Shown: positions 16,082-25,558, counted from the first letter of the stretch. The stretch is DNA of 64,000 nt from Flavobacterium croceum DSM 17960 (GCF_002917885.1 NZ_PQNY01000012.1:22830-86829); one strand, 5' to 3'. Notes: generated by a model not told the origin, from the letters alone. Translations and numbers: made by a program.

Positions 16082-17260
16082 TTACTTAAAAGCAGGCATA
16101 CCTGTAATATCGGCACCCGTAATCAACAAATGAATATCGTGTGTTCCTTCATAAGTAATTACAGATTCTAAGTTCATACTATGGCGCATAATAGAATATT
16201 CACCTGTAATACCCATTCCGCCAAGCATTTGTCTAGCTTCTCGAGCTATGTTTATAGCCATATCAACATTGTTTCTTTTCGCCATCGAAATTTGAGCTGT
16301 TGTAGCTTTTCCTTCATTTCTTAAAACACCCAAACGCCAAGTTAATAATTGCGCTTTGGTAATTTCGGTTATCATTTCGGCCAATTTTTTCTGTTGCAAT
16401 TGTGTAGCAGCAATAGGTTTGTCAAATTGTACACGCTCTTTGGCATAACGCAAAGCAGTATCATAACAATCCATAGCAGCACCAATAGCACCCCAAGCAA
16501 TTCCATAACGAGCAGAATCTAAACACATCATAGGAGCACCTAAACCAGATTTTCCAGGTAATAAATTTTCTTTTGGAACCTTTACATTATCAAAAATTAA
16601 CTCGCCAGTTGCCGAAGCACGTAAAGACCATTTGTTGTGTGTTTCAGGCGTAGAAAAACCTTCCATGCCACGTTCTACAATAAGTCCGTGAATTCTTCCT
16701 TCTTCATTTTTTGCCCAAACAACGGCAATATCTGCAAAAGGAGCATTAGATATCCACATTTTGGCGCCATTTAATAAATAGTGGTCGCCCATATCTTTAA
16801 AATTGGTTACTAAACCACTTGGGTTCGACCCATAGTCAGGCTCTGTGAGTCCAAAACAACCCATAAATTCACCTGTAGCTAGTTTTGGTAAATATTTCAT
16901 GCGTTGCTCTTCGGTTCCAAATTTCCAAATAGGGTACATAACCAAAGACGATTGAACTGATGATGTTGAACGCACACCCGAATCGCCTCTTTCAATTTCT
17001 TGCATAATCAATCCGTACGAAATTTGGTCTAAACCAGCACCACCATATTCTTCTGGAATATAAGGTCCAAAACCACCTATTTCACCCAAACCTTTAATTA
17101 TTTGTTTTGGAAATTCGGCACGTTGCGCATAATCTTCTATAATAGGAGAAACTTCACGTTTTACCCATGCACGAGCAGCATCGCGTACTAATTTGTGCTC
17201 TTCTGTTAATAAATCGTCTAGCAAATAATAATCAGGAGCTTGAAATAAATCTGGTTTCAT
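16082..17260 (-). CDS. gcdH: Glutaryl-CoA dehydrogenase-like acyl-CoA dehydrogenase
   Basis: A 392-residue FAD enzyme of the acyl-CoA dehydrogenase family. RSTSSVQSSLVMYPI near residue 100 is the segment diagnostic of glutaryl-CoA dehydrogenase, and the catalytic base is the Glu in TYEGTHDIH near the C-terminus. FGLTEPDYGSNPSG carries the substrate and FAD contacts. It oxidises and decarboxylates glutaryl-CoA to crotonyl-CoA in lysine and tryptophan breakdown. A saccharopine dehydrogenase-like gene at 57884 could feed the same lysine route, but it is distant. Single gene with its own terminator. Confidence 0.87.
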   Translation of the reverse strand: MKPDLFQAPDYYLLDDLLTEEHKLVRDAARAWVKREVSPIIEDYAQRAEFPKQIIKGLGEIGGFGPYIPEEYGGAGLDQISYGLIMQEIERGDSGVRSTSSVQSSLVMYPIWKFGTEEQRMKYLPKLATGEFMGCFGLTEPDYGSNPSGLVTNFKDMGDHYLLNGAKMWISNAPFADIAVVWAKNEEGRIHGLIVERGMEGFSTPETHNKWSLRASATGELIFDNVKVPKENLLPGKSGLGAPMMCLDSARYGIAWGAIGAAMDCYDTALRYAKERVQFDKPIAATQLQQKKLAEMITEITKAQLLTWRLGVLRNEGKATTAQISMAKRNNVDMAINIAREARQMLGGMGITGEYSIMRHSMNLESVITYEGTHDIHLLITGADITGMPAFK

Positions 17261-17387
17261 ATCTTCTTAAAAAATGATTAGTAATTAATGATTTGGTAAT
17301 GAGTTCAAAAAAACACACAATTACGAAATCGTTTGCAAAATTACAGAAACATTTTTAAGAAATAAGCGAACAGGTATTTATTTTTAT

Positions 17388-17458
17388 GGAGCTTTTTCCA
17401 GCTTTCGCCTTTATCTCTCCATTTCATTACGAGGATATCGGCTCTATCTGGGCTAGGG
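17388..17458 (-). repeat. Conserved Bacteroidota intergenic element (3' of trmN6)
   Basis: Read on the minus strand it starts CCCTAGCCCAGATAGAGCC and ends GCTGGAAAAAGCTCC. From memory, sequences with this frame (CCTAGCCC...variable middle...GCTGGAAAAAGCTCC) recur after genes across Flavobacteriales and lack a standard annotation. It starts right at the stop of the methyltransferase gene. It is richer in GC than its flanks. The element may be a structured RNA or a 3' processing signal. The rest of 17261-17387 shows nothing further. Confidence 0.5.
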
Positions 17459-18166
17459 TTACATTTTTATATAAAAATCTTTAGTAAGACTAATATATGC
17501 ATCAGTATATTGATGCCTTGAGGTTTCAATAACTAATTCATCGGCTGATAAAGTGCTTAATTCGTATCGTTTAAAAGCCAATAAACTTCTTTTAATTTCT
17601 GTAGTTGGAGTGCCTTTTACACGAGTAATTTTTACAGGATAAAGCTCTACTTGAGCACACAAATCAATAAACTTTTCTTCTTCTTTATACGGAATTATTA
17701 CTGCAAAAATCCCGTTTTCTGAAAGTAACAAATCGGCAGCATCGATTAAGTCTTCAAAAGGCAAAGCATCTTGAAATCGAGCTATATCACGTTGGGTATT
17801 ATCTGTTTTAAAATCTTCAGAATAAAAAGGCGGATTAGAAATAATTATGTCGTACTCATCTTCGGGTTCATCTACAAATTCGTCCAATCCAGCATGAAAG
17901 CAAAACAAACGGTCGCTCCAAGGCGAAGTTTCAAAATTTTCTACACACTGTTCGTAGGCCTCTTCATCAATTTCAAGAGCATCAATTTGCTCGGCATTGC
18001 TGCGTTGCGCTATCATTAACGAAAGTATTCCGGTACCAGCACCAATATCCAAAACCGAATACGGATTATTTTCAAGAGGACACCATGCACCAAGCAATAC
18101 AGCATCGGTGCCAATTTTCATAGCACATTGGTCTTGTTGAACCGTAAATTGTTTGAATTTAAACAC
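17459..18166 (-). CDS. trmN6: tRNA1(Val) A37 N6-methyltransferase (TrmN6/YfiC)
   Basis: A 235-residue class I methyltransferase. It opens with FKFKQFTVQQDQCAMKIGTDAVLLGAW, the conserved TrmN6 N-terminus, has the SAM motif VLDIGAGTGILSL near residues 38-50, and the adenine N6-methyltransferase motif NPPF near residues 110-113. It methylates A37 of tRNA-Val. The start is GTG at 18166 (reverse-complement CAC), because the conserved N-terminus begins there and no ATG precedes it. Monocistronic or the distal gene of a weak unit, with the recurrent element at its 3' end. Confidence 0.9.
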   Translation of the reverse strand: MFKFKQFTVQQDQCAMKIGTDAVLLGAWCPLENNPYSVLDIGAGTGILSLMIAQRSNAEQIDALEIDEEAYEQCVENFETSPWSDRLFCFHAGLDEFVDEPEDEYDIIISNPPFYSEDFKTDNTQRDIARFQDALPFEDLIDAADLLLSENGIFAVIIPYKEEEKFIDLCAQVELYPVKITRVKGTPTTEIKRSLLAFKRYELSTLSADELVIETSRHQYTDAYISLTKDFYIKM

Positions 18167-18240
18167 AGTAAATATTGAATAAAGAGTAACGAATATCGAT
18201 TTTAGAACCTAGCGAATTTTAGATGCCACCAAAATAGTGT

Positions 18241-18765
18241 TTAAAGATACATTTCAACCAAACCTTCAGGTAAATTCATGATAACTTTTTTGTTTTCTCT
18301 ATCAATTTTAACCAAAAATTGGTCAATCATGGGTACAAGTATTTCAATGGTACCGTTTACCACTTCAAAAAGAGGTTGTGCAGAAGAATCGTTTATAGAA
18401 GTAATTTTTCCAAAAACGCCCAAGCGCTGATCTTCTATGTCAAAACCTATTACTTCGTGATAATAAAATTTATTACCTTCTAATTTTGGTAAAGCCGATA
18501 AAGGTAAGTACACAGCAGATCCAATAATTTCATCGGCTTGTTGCTCTGTATCTACATCTTCAAATTTAACTTTTAAGAAGTCGTTTTTGTGTAATGAAGA
18601 GTTTTCAATAAAAAATGGAACCAAATTTTTGCCAAACTCGACAAAAATTGATTCCATTTCTTCGTAAATTTCAGGTTCGTCTGTATCCAAATAGATAAGA
18701 ACTTCACCTTTGAAACTAAATTTTTTAGCGATTTTGCCAAGATAGAAACAGTCTTCTTTACGCAT
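18241..18765 (-). CDS. rimM: Ribosome maturation factor RimM
   Basis: A 174-residue protein that binds S19 and helps mature the 30S head and 16S 3' end. The N-terminal RimM domain begins YLGKIAKKFSFKGEVLIYLDT (the usual GKI...HGxxGEV pattern, here SFKGEV), and the C-terminal PRC-barrel part contains FYYHEVIGFDI and ends with LVPMIDQFLVKIDRENKKV. It lies 14 bases after rpsP in the same direction, the order seen in many bacteria. Confidence 0.93.
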   Translation of the reverse strand: MRKEDCFYLGKIAKKFSFKGEVLIYLDTDEPEIYEEMESIFVEFGKNLVPFFIENSSLHKNDFLKVKFEDVDTEQQADEIIGSAVYLPLSALPKLEGNKFYYHEVIGFDIEDQRLGVFGKITSINDSSAQPLFEVVNGTIEILVPMIDQFLVKIDRENKKVIMNLPEGLVEMYL

Positions 18766-18779
18766 TACCGCAATATTTA

Positions 18780-19343
18780 TTAAGCTTCTGTAGTTTCGTT
18801 GTTTTCTTCTGTAGCTGGAGCTTCTTCGGCAACAGTTTCAGTTTCTTCGGCAGCTACTTCTTCTGTAGTAGCTTCAGCTTCAGCAGCTTTTAAAGCTTCA
18901 GCAGCAGCTTTTGCACGATTTTCATTTACTTCTTTTTCTGCTTGTAAAGCTTTAGCTTTTGCATCGTCTTTAGCTTTAGCTAATCCGTCTTTTTTAGCAC
19001 TTACTTTGTTTGATTTTTCTTCCATCCAAGTTGCTAATTTAGCATCTGCTTGCTCTTGAGTTAAAGCACCTTTGCGTACGCCTCCGTCTAGGTGGTGTTT
19101 CAATAAAGCACCTTTGTAAGACAAAATAGCACGAGCAGTATCTGTAGGTTGTGCACCATTGTGTAACCATTGTACCGCTTTGTCTAGGTTTAAATCAATA
19201 ATTGCCGGATTGGCTGTTGGATTGTAAGTTCCTAGTTTTTCTAAAAATTTACCATCTCTTTTTGAACGAGCATCTGCCGCTACAATCCAGTAAAAAGGTT
19301 TTCCTTTTTTACCGTGTCTTTGTAATCTAATTTTTACTGACAT
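18780..19343 (-). CDS. rpsP: 30S ribosomal protein S16 with long C-terminal tail
   Basis: The S16 core is the first 80 or so residues (VKIRLQRHGKKGKPFYWIV, then AVQWLHNGAQPTDT). The protein is 187 residues, about twice the E. coli length: after residue 105 comes a Lys/Ala-rich then Glu/Ala/Thr-rich tail, probably helical, then disordered. Such tails are usual for Bacteroidota S16. It heads the rpsP-rimM unit and has a TATATTTG promoter box upstream. Confidence 0.95.
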   Translation of the reverse strand: MSVKIRLQRHGKKGKPFYWIVAADARSKRDGKFLEKLGTYNPTANPAIIDLNLDKAVQWLHNGAQPTDTARAILSYKGALLKHHLDGGVRKGALTQEQADAKLATWMEEKSNKVSAKKDGLAKAKDDAKAKALQAEKEVNENRAKAAAEALKAAEAEATTEEVAAEETETVAEEAPATEENNETTEA

Positions 19344-19393
19344 AATCTATTTGATTAATTTTGAGGTTCTCGACCTCGGTTATTTTAAGGGTG

Positions 19394-19423
19394 CAAATAT
19401 ATAAAAGTTTTTGTTTGAAACCA
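19394..19423 (-). promoter_or_regulatory. Promoter of rpsP-rimM
   Basis: On the minus strand TATATTTG (19394-19401) follows TGG by 19 bases, close to TTG-N19-TAnnTTTG. It is directly followed by CACCC, the same start as in the presumed rRNA promoters at the right edge of the window. Confidence 0.6.
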
Positions 19424-19542
19424 TTGTATTGTTAAATTTTATCTTTTTTTTAGTTTTACTTTAAATATTATTAGGTCAATAAACTAAAAAAACTATTTTT
19501 GTAGTTGTTTTACAACGTATTTTATTAAAAACATAAATATAA

Positions 19543-20292
19543 ATGAAAAAGTTACTTTTCTTTGTTTTGGCGGTGTCTGTTTTTTCTTCTTGTGGTGAAG
19601 ATGTAGAATTTAATAATCCTACAATACAGGCGTACAAAAACGATGTTCTTTTTAGAGGAGTGAATATACAAGCCTACCAATCGGCTGCAACGGGCAGAAT
19701 ACGAATGGTGGCTACTACACAAAGCGAACAGTTGGAGCTTAAAATAGGCGATCCTGCTCTAGGCACTTATTATTTGGGTACCACCAATACAAATAACAAA
19801 GCAACTTATACGTCGAGTTTAAACGATATAAATGTTACATATGCTACAGTTCCAGTACAAGGTTCTGTTTCAAAGGTTGATTCGGCAATAGTAACAGGCG
19901 GATCAGGATACACTTCAGATTGTACATTAATAAATGGGCAATGGGTTTGTGGTACATCTCACACTACTACAGGTGGCTCAGGAGTTGGTCTTACAGTTTC
20001 ATTAATTACAACAAATGGAGTAGTAACTTCTGCCAAAGTAGCTTCGCCAGGTAACAATTATTATCCAGGAGATGTTATTACTGTTAATGGCGGTACTACC
20101 GATGCTAAATTAAAAGTTCTTAATACTCAAGACAGTAACGGAGAGATTGTTTTAAGTTCAACAAAAGATGGATATTTAAGCGGAACTTTTAAGTTTAATG
20201 CAGTTAAATTGATTGGGCCTCAAACAGAAGATGCTGTTATCAACTTTCAGCATGGTACTTTTTACAATGTGCCAGTGGTTCCAGAGCCTTAA
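19543..20292 (+). CDS. Lipoprotein with inserted glycine-rich domain
   Basis: A 249-residue lipoprotein: MKKLLFFVLAVSVFSSC is a type II signal with Cys17 as the lipidated residue. The flanking parts (residues 20-105 and 200-249, e.g. VQLELKIGD-like strands and STKDGYLSGTFKFNAV) resemble small beta-sandwich lipoproteins of the DUF6252 type. Between them, about residues 106-190, sits a segment with a twofold pattern, VTGGSGYTSD and TTGGSGVGLTV then VASPGNNYYPGDVITV, like glycine-rich repeats of phage tail and other structural proteins. Two Cys in the insert may pair. Function unknown. Confidence 0.68.
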   Translation: MKKLLFFVLAVSVFSSCGEDVEFNNPTIQAYKNDVLFRGVNIQAYQSAATGRIRMVATTQSEQLELKIGDPALGTYYLGTTNTNNKATYTSSLNDINVTYATVPVQGSVSKVDSAIVTGGSGYTSDCTLINGQWVCGTSHTTTGGSGVGLTVSLITTNGVVTSAKVASPGNNYYPGDVITVNGGTTDAKLKVLNTQDSNGEIVLSSTKDGYLSGTFKFNAVKLIGPQTEDAVINFQHGTFYNVPVVPEP

Positions 20293-20312
20293 TAGAAAAA
20301 ACATTCAAATAT

Positions 20313-20352
20313 AACCAAAGCCTCAGTACACATACTGAGGCTTTGGTTTTTT
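20313..20352 (+). terminator. Strong rho-independent terminator
   Basis: Perfect 16-bp stem (AACCAAAGCCTCAGTA at 20313-20328 with 20333-20348), four-base loop, then T run. Confidence 0.93.
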
Positions 20353-20513
20353 ATAGTACTATTGTTAATAACTATAATTGAAATTTAGTACTATAAAATG
20401 TATTTTTGAAGCAACATAAAAGTTGAGTTTTAAACCTCAAAATGATTATGGTTTGTCTAAGTATATTAGCTCAAACAAAATCAAATTAGAACTTTTTTAC
20501 TAGCATTTTTATT

Positions 20514-23500
20514 ATGTATTTAATTTTTGATACCGAAACCACAGGGTTGCCACGTAGTTGGGCAGCACCAATAACCGATACAGACAATTGGCCTCGTTGT
20601 GTACAAATAGCCTGGCAATTGCACGACGATATGGGAAAACTATTGGAGCATCAAGACTATTTGGTTTTTCCAGAAGGGTATAATATTCCTTATGATGCCG
20701 AGAGAATACATGGAATTTCTACCGAGTTGGCTCAGCAAAAAGGTGTTGCTTTGCATGATGTTTTGTTAAAATTTAATGAAGCATTATCAAAAACTAAATA
20801 TATTGTTGGTCAAAATGTAGGTTTTGATGTCAATATTATGGGCTGTGAGTTCCATAGAATGGGTATAGAAACCCAACTTTCAAAGCTTCCTATATTAGAT
20901 ACCTGTACCGAAACTACAGCCGAATTATTAAAATTGCCTGGAGGTAGAGGTGGAAAATTTAAACTACCTACACTTACAGAACTTCATCAATATCTTTTTG
21001 GAGAGCCTTTTGCAGAGGCGCATAATGCTACTGCCGACGTAGAAGCAACGACCAAATGTTTTTTAGAACTTATAAAAAGAGAGGTTTTTACCAAAGAAGA
21101 ACTTCATGCAACAGAAGAATATTATGTCGATTTTCGCAGAAATAATCCAGAAACAATTCCGCTTATAGGGTTAAAACATACCAATTTAAAACAAGCGTCA
21201 GATGAAATAAGAAAGCAATTAGAAACCGATGTCAGTACAAAATCTTCCAAAGAACTTGAAGAAAACACCAAGGCACTCGCCGATGTTTCGTTTGCACATT
21301 TACATAATCACACACAGTTTTCGGTACTACAATCTACTATTTCTGTAAAAGATTTGGTTAGCGCAGCCGTAAAACACAAAATGCCAGCGGTAGCCATGAC
21401 AGATACAGCCAATATGATGGGTGCATTTCATTTTGTTCGCGATGTTTTGGCACATAATAAGTCTGCAAAAAGTAAAAATGATCAAGCTTTAGAAAATGGA
21501 GAGCAACCCACAGAACCAATTCTAAAACCCATTGTAGGTTGTGAATTTAATATTTGCGAAAACCATACAGATAAATCGAAGAAAGACAATGGTTACCAAG
21601 TAGTGTTTTTGGCAAAAAATAAAAAAGGCTATCACAATTTGGCAAAAATGGCTTCTATTGCGTATACCAATGGCTTTTATTATGTGCCTAGAATCGACAA
21701 GGATATTGTTGAAAAATATAAATCTGATATTATTGTACTTACTGGAGGTTTGTATGGTGAAGTGCCTAGTAAATTACTCAATATTGGAGAAAAACAAGCA
21801 GAAGAAGCACTGCTTTGGTGGAAAAATTTATTTGCCGATGATTTATATATTGAGCTTTTGCGTCATAATCAAGAAGATGAAAATAGAGTAAATACAACAT
21901 TAATTGATTTCTCTAAAAAACATAACATTAAACTTGTTGCTGCCAACAATGTGTTTTATATTAATAAAGAAGATGCCAATGCTCACGATATTTTATTGTG
22001 TGTTCGCGATGGAGAAAAACAGTCTACACCAATAGGGCGAGGGCGAGGCTATAGATTTGGGTTGCCAAATCAAGAGTACTATTTCAAATCTACCGATGAG
22101 ATGAAAGTACTTTTTAATGATATACCACAAGCGATTACCAATATTGCTGAAGTAGTAGATAAAATAGAAGTTTATGATTTGTCTAGAGATGTTTTATTAC
22201 CAAAATTTGATATTCCCTCGGAGTTTCAAATACCAGAAGATTTGAAAGATGGTGGTAAACGCGGAGAGAATGCCTACCTTAAACATCTAACCTACGAAGG
22301 TGCAAAAATACGTTATGGAGAACTAACAACAGAAATACAAGAACGATTAGATTTTGAATTAAAAACCATACAAAACACAGGTTACCCAGGTTATTTCTTA
22401 ATTGTACAAGATTTTATCGCGGCAGCCCGTAAAATGGGTGTTTCTGTAGGGCCTGGTAGGGGTTCTGCAGCGGGTTCGGTAGTTGCTTATTGCCTTTGGA
22501 TTACCAATATCGATCCTATGAAATACGATTTGCTATTTGAGCGTTTTTTAAACCCAGATAGGGTTTCAATGCCCGATATTGATATTGATTTTGATGATGA
22601 GGGGCGAAGCAAAGTAATGGATTATGTTATTGATAAATATGGATCAAACCAAGTAGCACAAATTATTACCTATGGTACTATGGCAGCCAAATCATCGGTG
22701 CGAGATACGGCTCGTGTACTCGATTTACCTTTGTTTGAAGCCGATAAAATTGCCAAATTGATACCTAATAACCTCAATTTAGCAAAAATATTTTCTTTAG
22801 AATTAGATAAATTAAAAGCAGCAGTTCGATCGGAAGAGTTTGATAAAGTGAAAGAACTAATCGAGCTTGCTCAAGCCGAAAATTTAGCTTCAGAAACTAT
22901 CAATCAAGCAAAAATATTAGAAGGAAATCTTCGTAATACGGGTATTCACGCCTGCGGAGTTATTATTACACCCAGCGACATTACCGATTATGTGCCAGTA
23001 GCTACAGCCAAAGATTCAGATTTGTATGTAACCCAGTTTGATAACTCGGTAGTAGAAAGCGCAGGGCTACTCAAAATGGATTTCTTAGGTTTAAAAACTT
23101 TAACGTTAATAAAAGATACCGTAAAACTCGTTAAATACCGCACAGGCATAGAGCTTGATCCAGATGCTTTCCCAATAGATGATACCAAAACATACGAATT
23201 ATTTCAGCGTGGAGAAACAGTAGGGATTTTTCAGTACGAGTCACCAGGTATGCAAAAGTATTTGCGTGATTTAAAACCGACTGTTTTTGGCGATTTAATT
23301 GCCATGAATGCTCTATACAGACCAGGACCTTTAGAATATATTCCATCATTTGTTCGTAGAAAAAATGGAGAAGAACCCATTACCTACGATTTAGATGCTT
23401 GTGCCGAATATTTACAAGAAACCTACGGAATTACAGTGTATCAAGAACAAGTAATGTTACTTTCGCAAAAATTGGCTGGTTTTTCCAAAGGTGATGCCGA

Positions 23501-25004
23501 TGTATTGCGTAAGGCAATGGGTAAAAAGCAGAAAGATGTTTTGGATAAAATGAAATCCAAATTTATTGACCAAGCGGTTGCCAATGGACACGATGCCGAA
23601 AAGTTAGATAAAATTTGGAAAGACTGGGAAGCATTTGCTAGTTATGCGTTCAACAAATCACATTCTACTTGCTACGCTTGGGTTGCTTATCAAACAGCAT
23701 ATCTAAAAGCTCATTATCCTGCAGAATATATGGCAGCAGTACTTTCAAACAATATGAACGATATAAAATCGGTATCATTTTTTATGGAAGAGTGTAAGCG
23801 TATGGGACTAACCGTTCTTGGACCTGATGTAAACGAATCGTATTATAAATTTACAGTAAACGAAAATTACGCCATTCGTTTTGGAATGGGAGCCATAAAA
23901 GGAGTAGGGCAAGGTGCTGTAGATACTATTGTAGATCATAGAAAATCAGGAAAGTATAAATCTATTTTCGATTTAGCAAAACGCATCGACTTGCGTGCCG
24001 CAAACAAAAAAGCTTTCGAAAATTTAGCATTGGCAGGAGGTTTTGACTGTTTTGCAGACACTCATCGCGCACAATATTTTTATACCGATGGCGATAATAG
24101 CACTTTTTTGGAAAAAGCAATACGTTTTGGTTCAAAATTCCAAGAAAACGAAAATTCATCGCAAGTATCGTTGTTTGGAGATGCTAGCGAAGTGCAGATA
24201 GCCGAACCGCAAATTCCACCTTGCGAAACGTGGAGTACTATGGAAAAATTGGCTCGAGAACGCGATGTAGTAGGTATTTATATTTCGGGGCATCCGCTTG
24301 ACGATTATAAATTTGAAATGAAATATTTTTGCAATGTAAAACTAGAAGCTTTAAAATATTTAGAGCCTTACATAAATAAATCACTCACATTTGCAGGCAT
24401 TGTAACCAATGTGCAATACCGCACAGGCAAAAGCGGAAAAGATTGGGCTATGTTTACTTTGGAAGGCTATGATGAAAGTCATGAATTTAGAATTTTTGAC
24501 GAAGAATATTTAAAATTCAGGCATTTTATTACTAATAATCAGTTTGTTTATTTTAAAGTAAATGTAAAAGAAGGCTGGGTAAATAGAGAAACAGGTAAAA
24601 AATCTGATCCAAGAATTCAATTTACCGATGTAAAACTTTTGCCCGATGTACTTCCTTCTTTTGCCAAAAAATTGATTATTCAAATGGAAATAAAAGAGTT
24701 GCAAAAAAATATGATAGAGCAATTAAATAATCTTTTTAAAAAACACCAAGGCGACAAACAAATTGCATTTGAAGTAATGGAAATAGAAAAAATAAAAAAA
24801 AACATTACCAACGAAGAGTTAATAAAAGAAGAAACCGATGCAGAAGTAGACGATGTTTCAACCGATTTGGCAGAACCAACTATCGAAGAAGAAATAAAGG
24901 TTGTTACATTTATGAATTTGCCAAGTCGAAAAGTAAAAATAAATATAAATAAAGAACTATTAGTAGAATTAGAAAAAATGCAAATGAGTTTCAAACTCAA
25001 TTAA
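20514..25004 (+). CDS. dnaE: DNA polymerase III alpha subunit fused to 3'-5' exonuclease
   Basis: A 1496-residue replicative polymerase. Residues 1-185 are a DnaQ-like proofreading exonuclease: FDTETTG (Asp6, Glu8), VGQNVGFDVNIM, and HNATADVE (His170, Asp175). Then comes a PHP domain (AHLHNHTQFSVLQ, about 261-273), the C-family polymerase core with GPGRGSAAGS near 645 and the catalytic PDIDIDFDD near 687-695, the HhH region (KSHSTCYAWVAYQTAYLKAHYP near 1050), and an OB-fold (LTFAGIVTNVQYRTGKSG near 1290). The fusion makes a separate epsilon subunit partly redundant. Continuous frame with no break; alone in its unit. Confidence 0.96.
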   Translation: MYLIFDTETTGLPRSWAAPITDTDNWPRCVQIAWQLHDDMGKLLEHQDYLVFPEGYNIPYDAERIHGISTELAQQKGVALHDVLLKFNEALSKTKYIVGQNVGFDVNIMGCEFHRMGIETQLSKLPILDTCTETTAELLKLPGGRGGKFKLPTLTELHQYLFGEPFAEAHNATADVEATTKCFLELIKREVFTKEELHATEEYYVDFRRNNPETIPLIGLKHTNLKQASDEIRKQLETDVSTKSSKELEENTKALADVSFAHLHNHTQFSVLQSTISVKDLVSAAVKHKMPAVAMTDTANMMGAFHFVRDVLAHNKSAKSKNDQALENGEQPTEPILKPIVGCEFNICENHTDKSKKDNGYQVVFLAKNKKGYHNLAKMASIAYTNGFYYVPRIDKDIVEKYKSDIIVLTGGLYGEVPSKLLNIGEKQAEEALLWWKNLFADDLYIELLRHNQEDENRVNTTLIDFSKKHNIKLVAANNVFYINKEDANAHDILLCVRDGEKQSTPIGRGRGYRFGLPNQEYYFKSTDEMKVLFNDIPQAITNIAEVVDKIEVYDLSRDVLLPKFDIPSEFQIPEDLKDGGKRGENAYLKHLTYEGAKIRYGELTTEIQERLDFELKTIQNTGYPGYFLIVQDFIAAARKMGVSVGPGRGSAAGSVVAYCLWITNIDPMKYDLLFERFLNPDRVSMPDIDIDFDDEGRSKVMDYVIDKYGSNQVAQIITYGTMAAKSSVRDTARVLDLPLFEADKIAKLIPNNLNLAKIFSLELDKLKAAVRSEEFDKVKELIELAQAENLASETINQAKILEGNLRNTGIHACGVIITPSDITDYVPVATAKDSDLYVTQFDNSVVESAGLLKMDFLGLKTLTLIKDTVKLVKYRTGIELDPDAFPIDDTKTYELFQRGETVGIFQYESPGMQKYLRDLKPTVFGDLIAMNALYRPGPLEYIPSFVRRKNGEEPITYDLDACAEYLQETYGITVYQEQVMLLSQKLAGFSKGDADVLRKAMGKKQKDVLDKMKSKFIDQAVANGHDAEKLDKIWKDWEAFASYAFNKSHSTCYAWVAYQTAYLKAHYPAEYMAAVLSNNMNDIKSVSFFMEECKRMGLTVLGPDVNESYYKFTVNENYAIRFGMGAIKGVGQGAVDTIVDHRKSGKYKSIFDLAKRIDLRAANKKAFENLALAGGFDCFADTHRAQYFYTDGDNSTFLEKAIRFGSKFQENENSSQVSLFGDASEVQIAEPQIPPCETWSTMEKLARERDVVGIYISGHPLDDYKFEMKYFCNVKLEALKYLEPYINKSLTFAGIVTNVQYRTGKSGKDWAMFTLEGYDESHEFRIFDEEYLKFRHFITNNQFVYFKVNVKEGWVNRETGKKSDPRIQFTDVKLLPDVLPSFAKKLIIQMEIKELQKNMIEQLNNLFKKHQGDKQIAFEVMEIEKIKKNITNEELIKEETDAEVDDVSTDLAEPTIEEEIKVVTFMNLPSRKVKININKELLVELEKMQMSFKLN

Positions 25005-25128
25005 ACTATTGATTATTGTAATAAAAAAATAGTTAAAAATAATGCAAGTTACATTTTGATACTAAAATGTTTCTGTAATTTTACAACCTGAAACTTGAAA
25101 CAATTTCAAACTTTTAAATAAAAAATAT

Positions 25129-25446
25129 ATGGCTTTAGCAATAACAGACGCTACTTTTGAAGAAGTAGTTTTAAAATCAGATAAACCTGTAGTAGTAGAT
25201 TTTTGGGCAGCTTGGTGTGGCCCGTGTAGAATGGTTGGTCCAGTAATAGAGGAAATCGCTTCAGAATATGAAGGAAAAGCAGTAGTAGGAAAAGTTGATG
25301 TAGATGCAAACCAAGAATTTGCTGCCAAGTTTGGTATTAGAAACATTCCTACTGTATTGGTGTTTCAAAATGGAGAAGTAGTAGGTCGTCAAGTAGGAGT
25401 TGCTCCTAAAAAAACCTATACCGATGCTATTGATGCATTGTTGTAA
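25129..25446 (+). CDS. trxA: Thioredoxin
   Basis: A 105-residue thioredoxin with the classic active site WAAWCGPCRMVGP (Cys31 and Cys34), the cis-proline segment IRNIPTVLVFQNG near 73-85, and a C-terminal GxxPKKxY-like end (GVAPKKTYTDAID). Cytoplasmic disulfide reductant. It lies between dnaE and a DUF58 gene with its own terminator downstream. Confidence 0.96.
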   Translation: MALAITDATFEEVVLKSDKPVVVDFWAAWCGPCRMVGPVIEEIASEYEGKAVVGKVDVDANQEFAAKFGIRNIPTVLVFQNGEVVGRQVGVAPKKTYTDAIDALL

Positions 25447-25472
25447 ATAATTTTAATATTTAAGATATATAG

Positions 25473-25498
25473 GGTTCGGCAAAAGCTGAGCCTTTTTT
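25473..25498 (+). terminator. Terminator after trxA
   Basis: GGTTCGGC (25473-25480) pairs with GCTGAGCC (25485-25492) with two G-U pairs, loop AAAA, followed by six T. Confidence 0.85.
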
Positions 25499-25546
25499 AT
25501 TTGTTAAAATAATTTTTAAATTGAATTCATTTTCAAAATTTCAAAT

Positions 25547-25554
25547 TATATTTG
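25547..25554 (+). promoter_or_regulatory. -7 promoter element of the DUF58 gene
   Basis: TATATTTG ends four bases before the ATG at 25559; a TTG is 23 bases upstream (25521-25523). The mRNA would be leaderless or nearly so. Confidence 0.45.
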
Positions 25555-25558
25555 AAAC

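Noticed and set aside
18799..19059. An 86-codon Ala/Ser-rich ORF on the plus strand opposite rpsP
   Set aside because: It is the mirror of the repetitive Glu/Ala tail of S16; no start signal, family or promoter supports it.
20514..21100. The dnaE N-terminal exonuclease as a separate gene misjoined by a sequencing error
   Set aside because: The frame is open through the junction with a plausible linker, and such fusions are, from memory, normal in Flavobacteriales.
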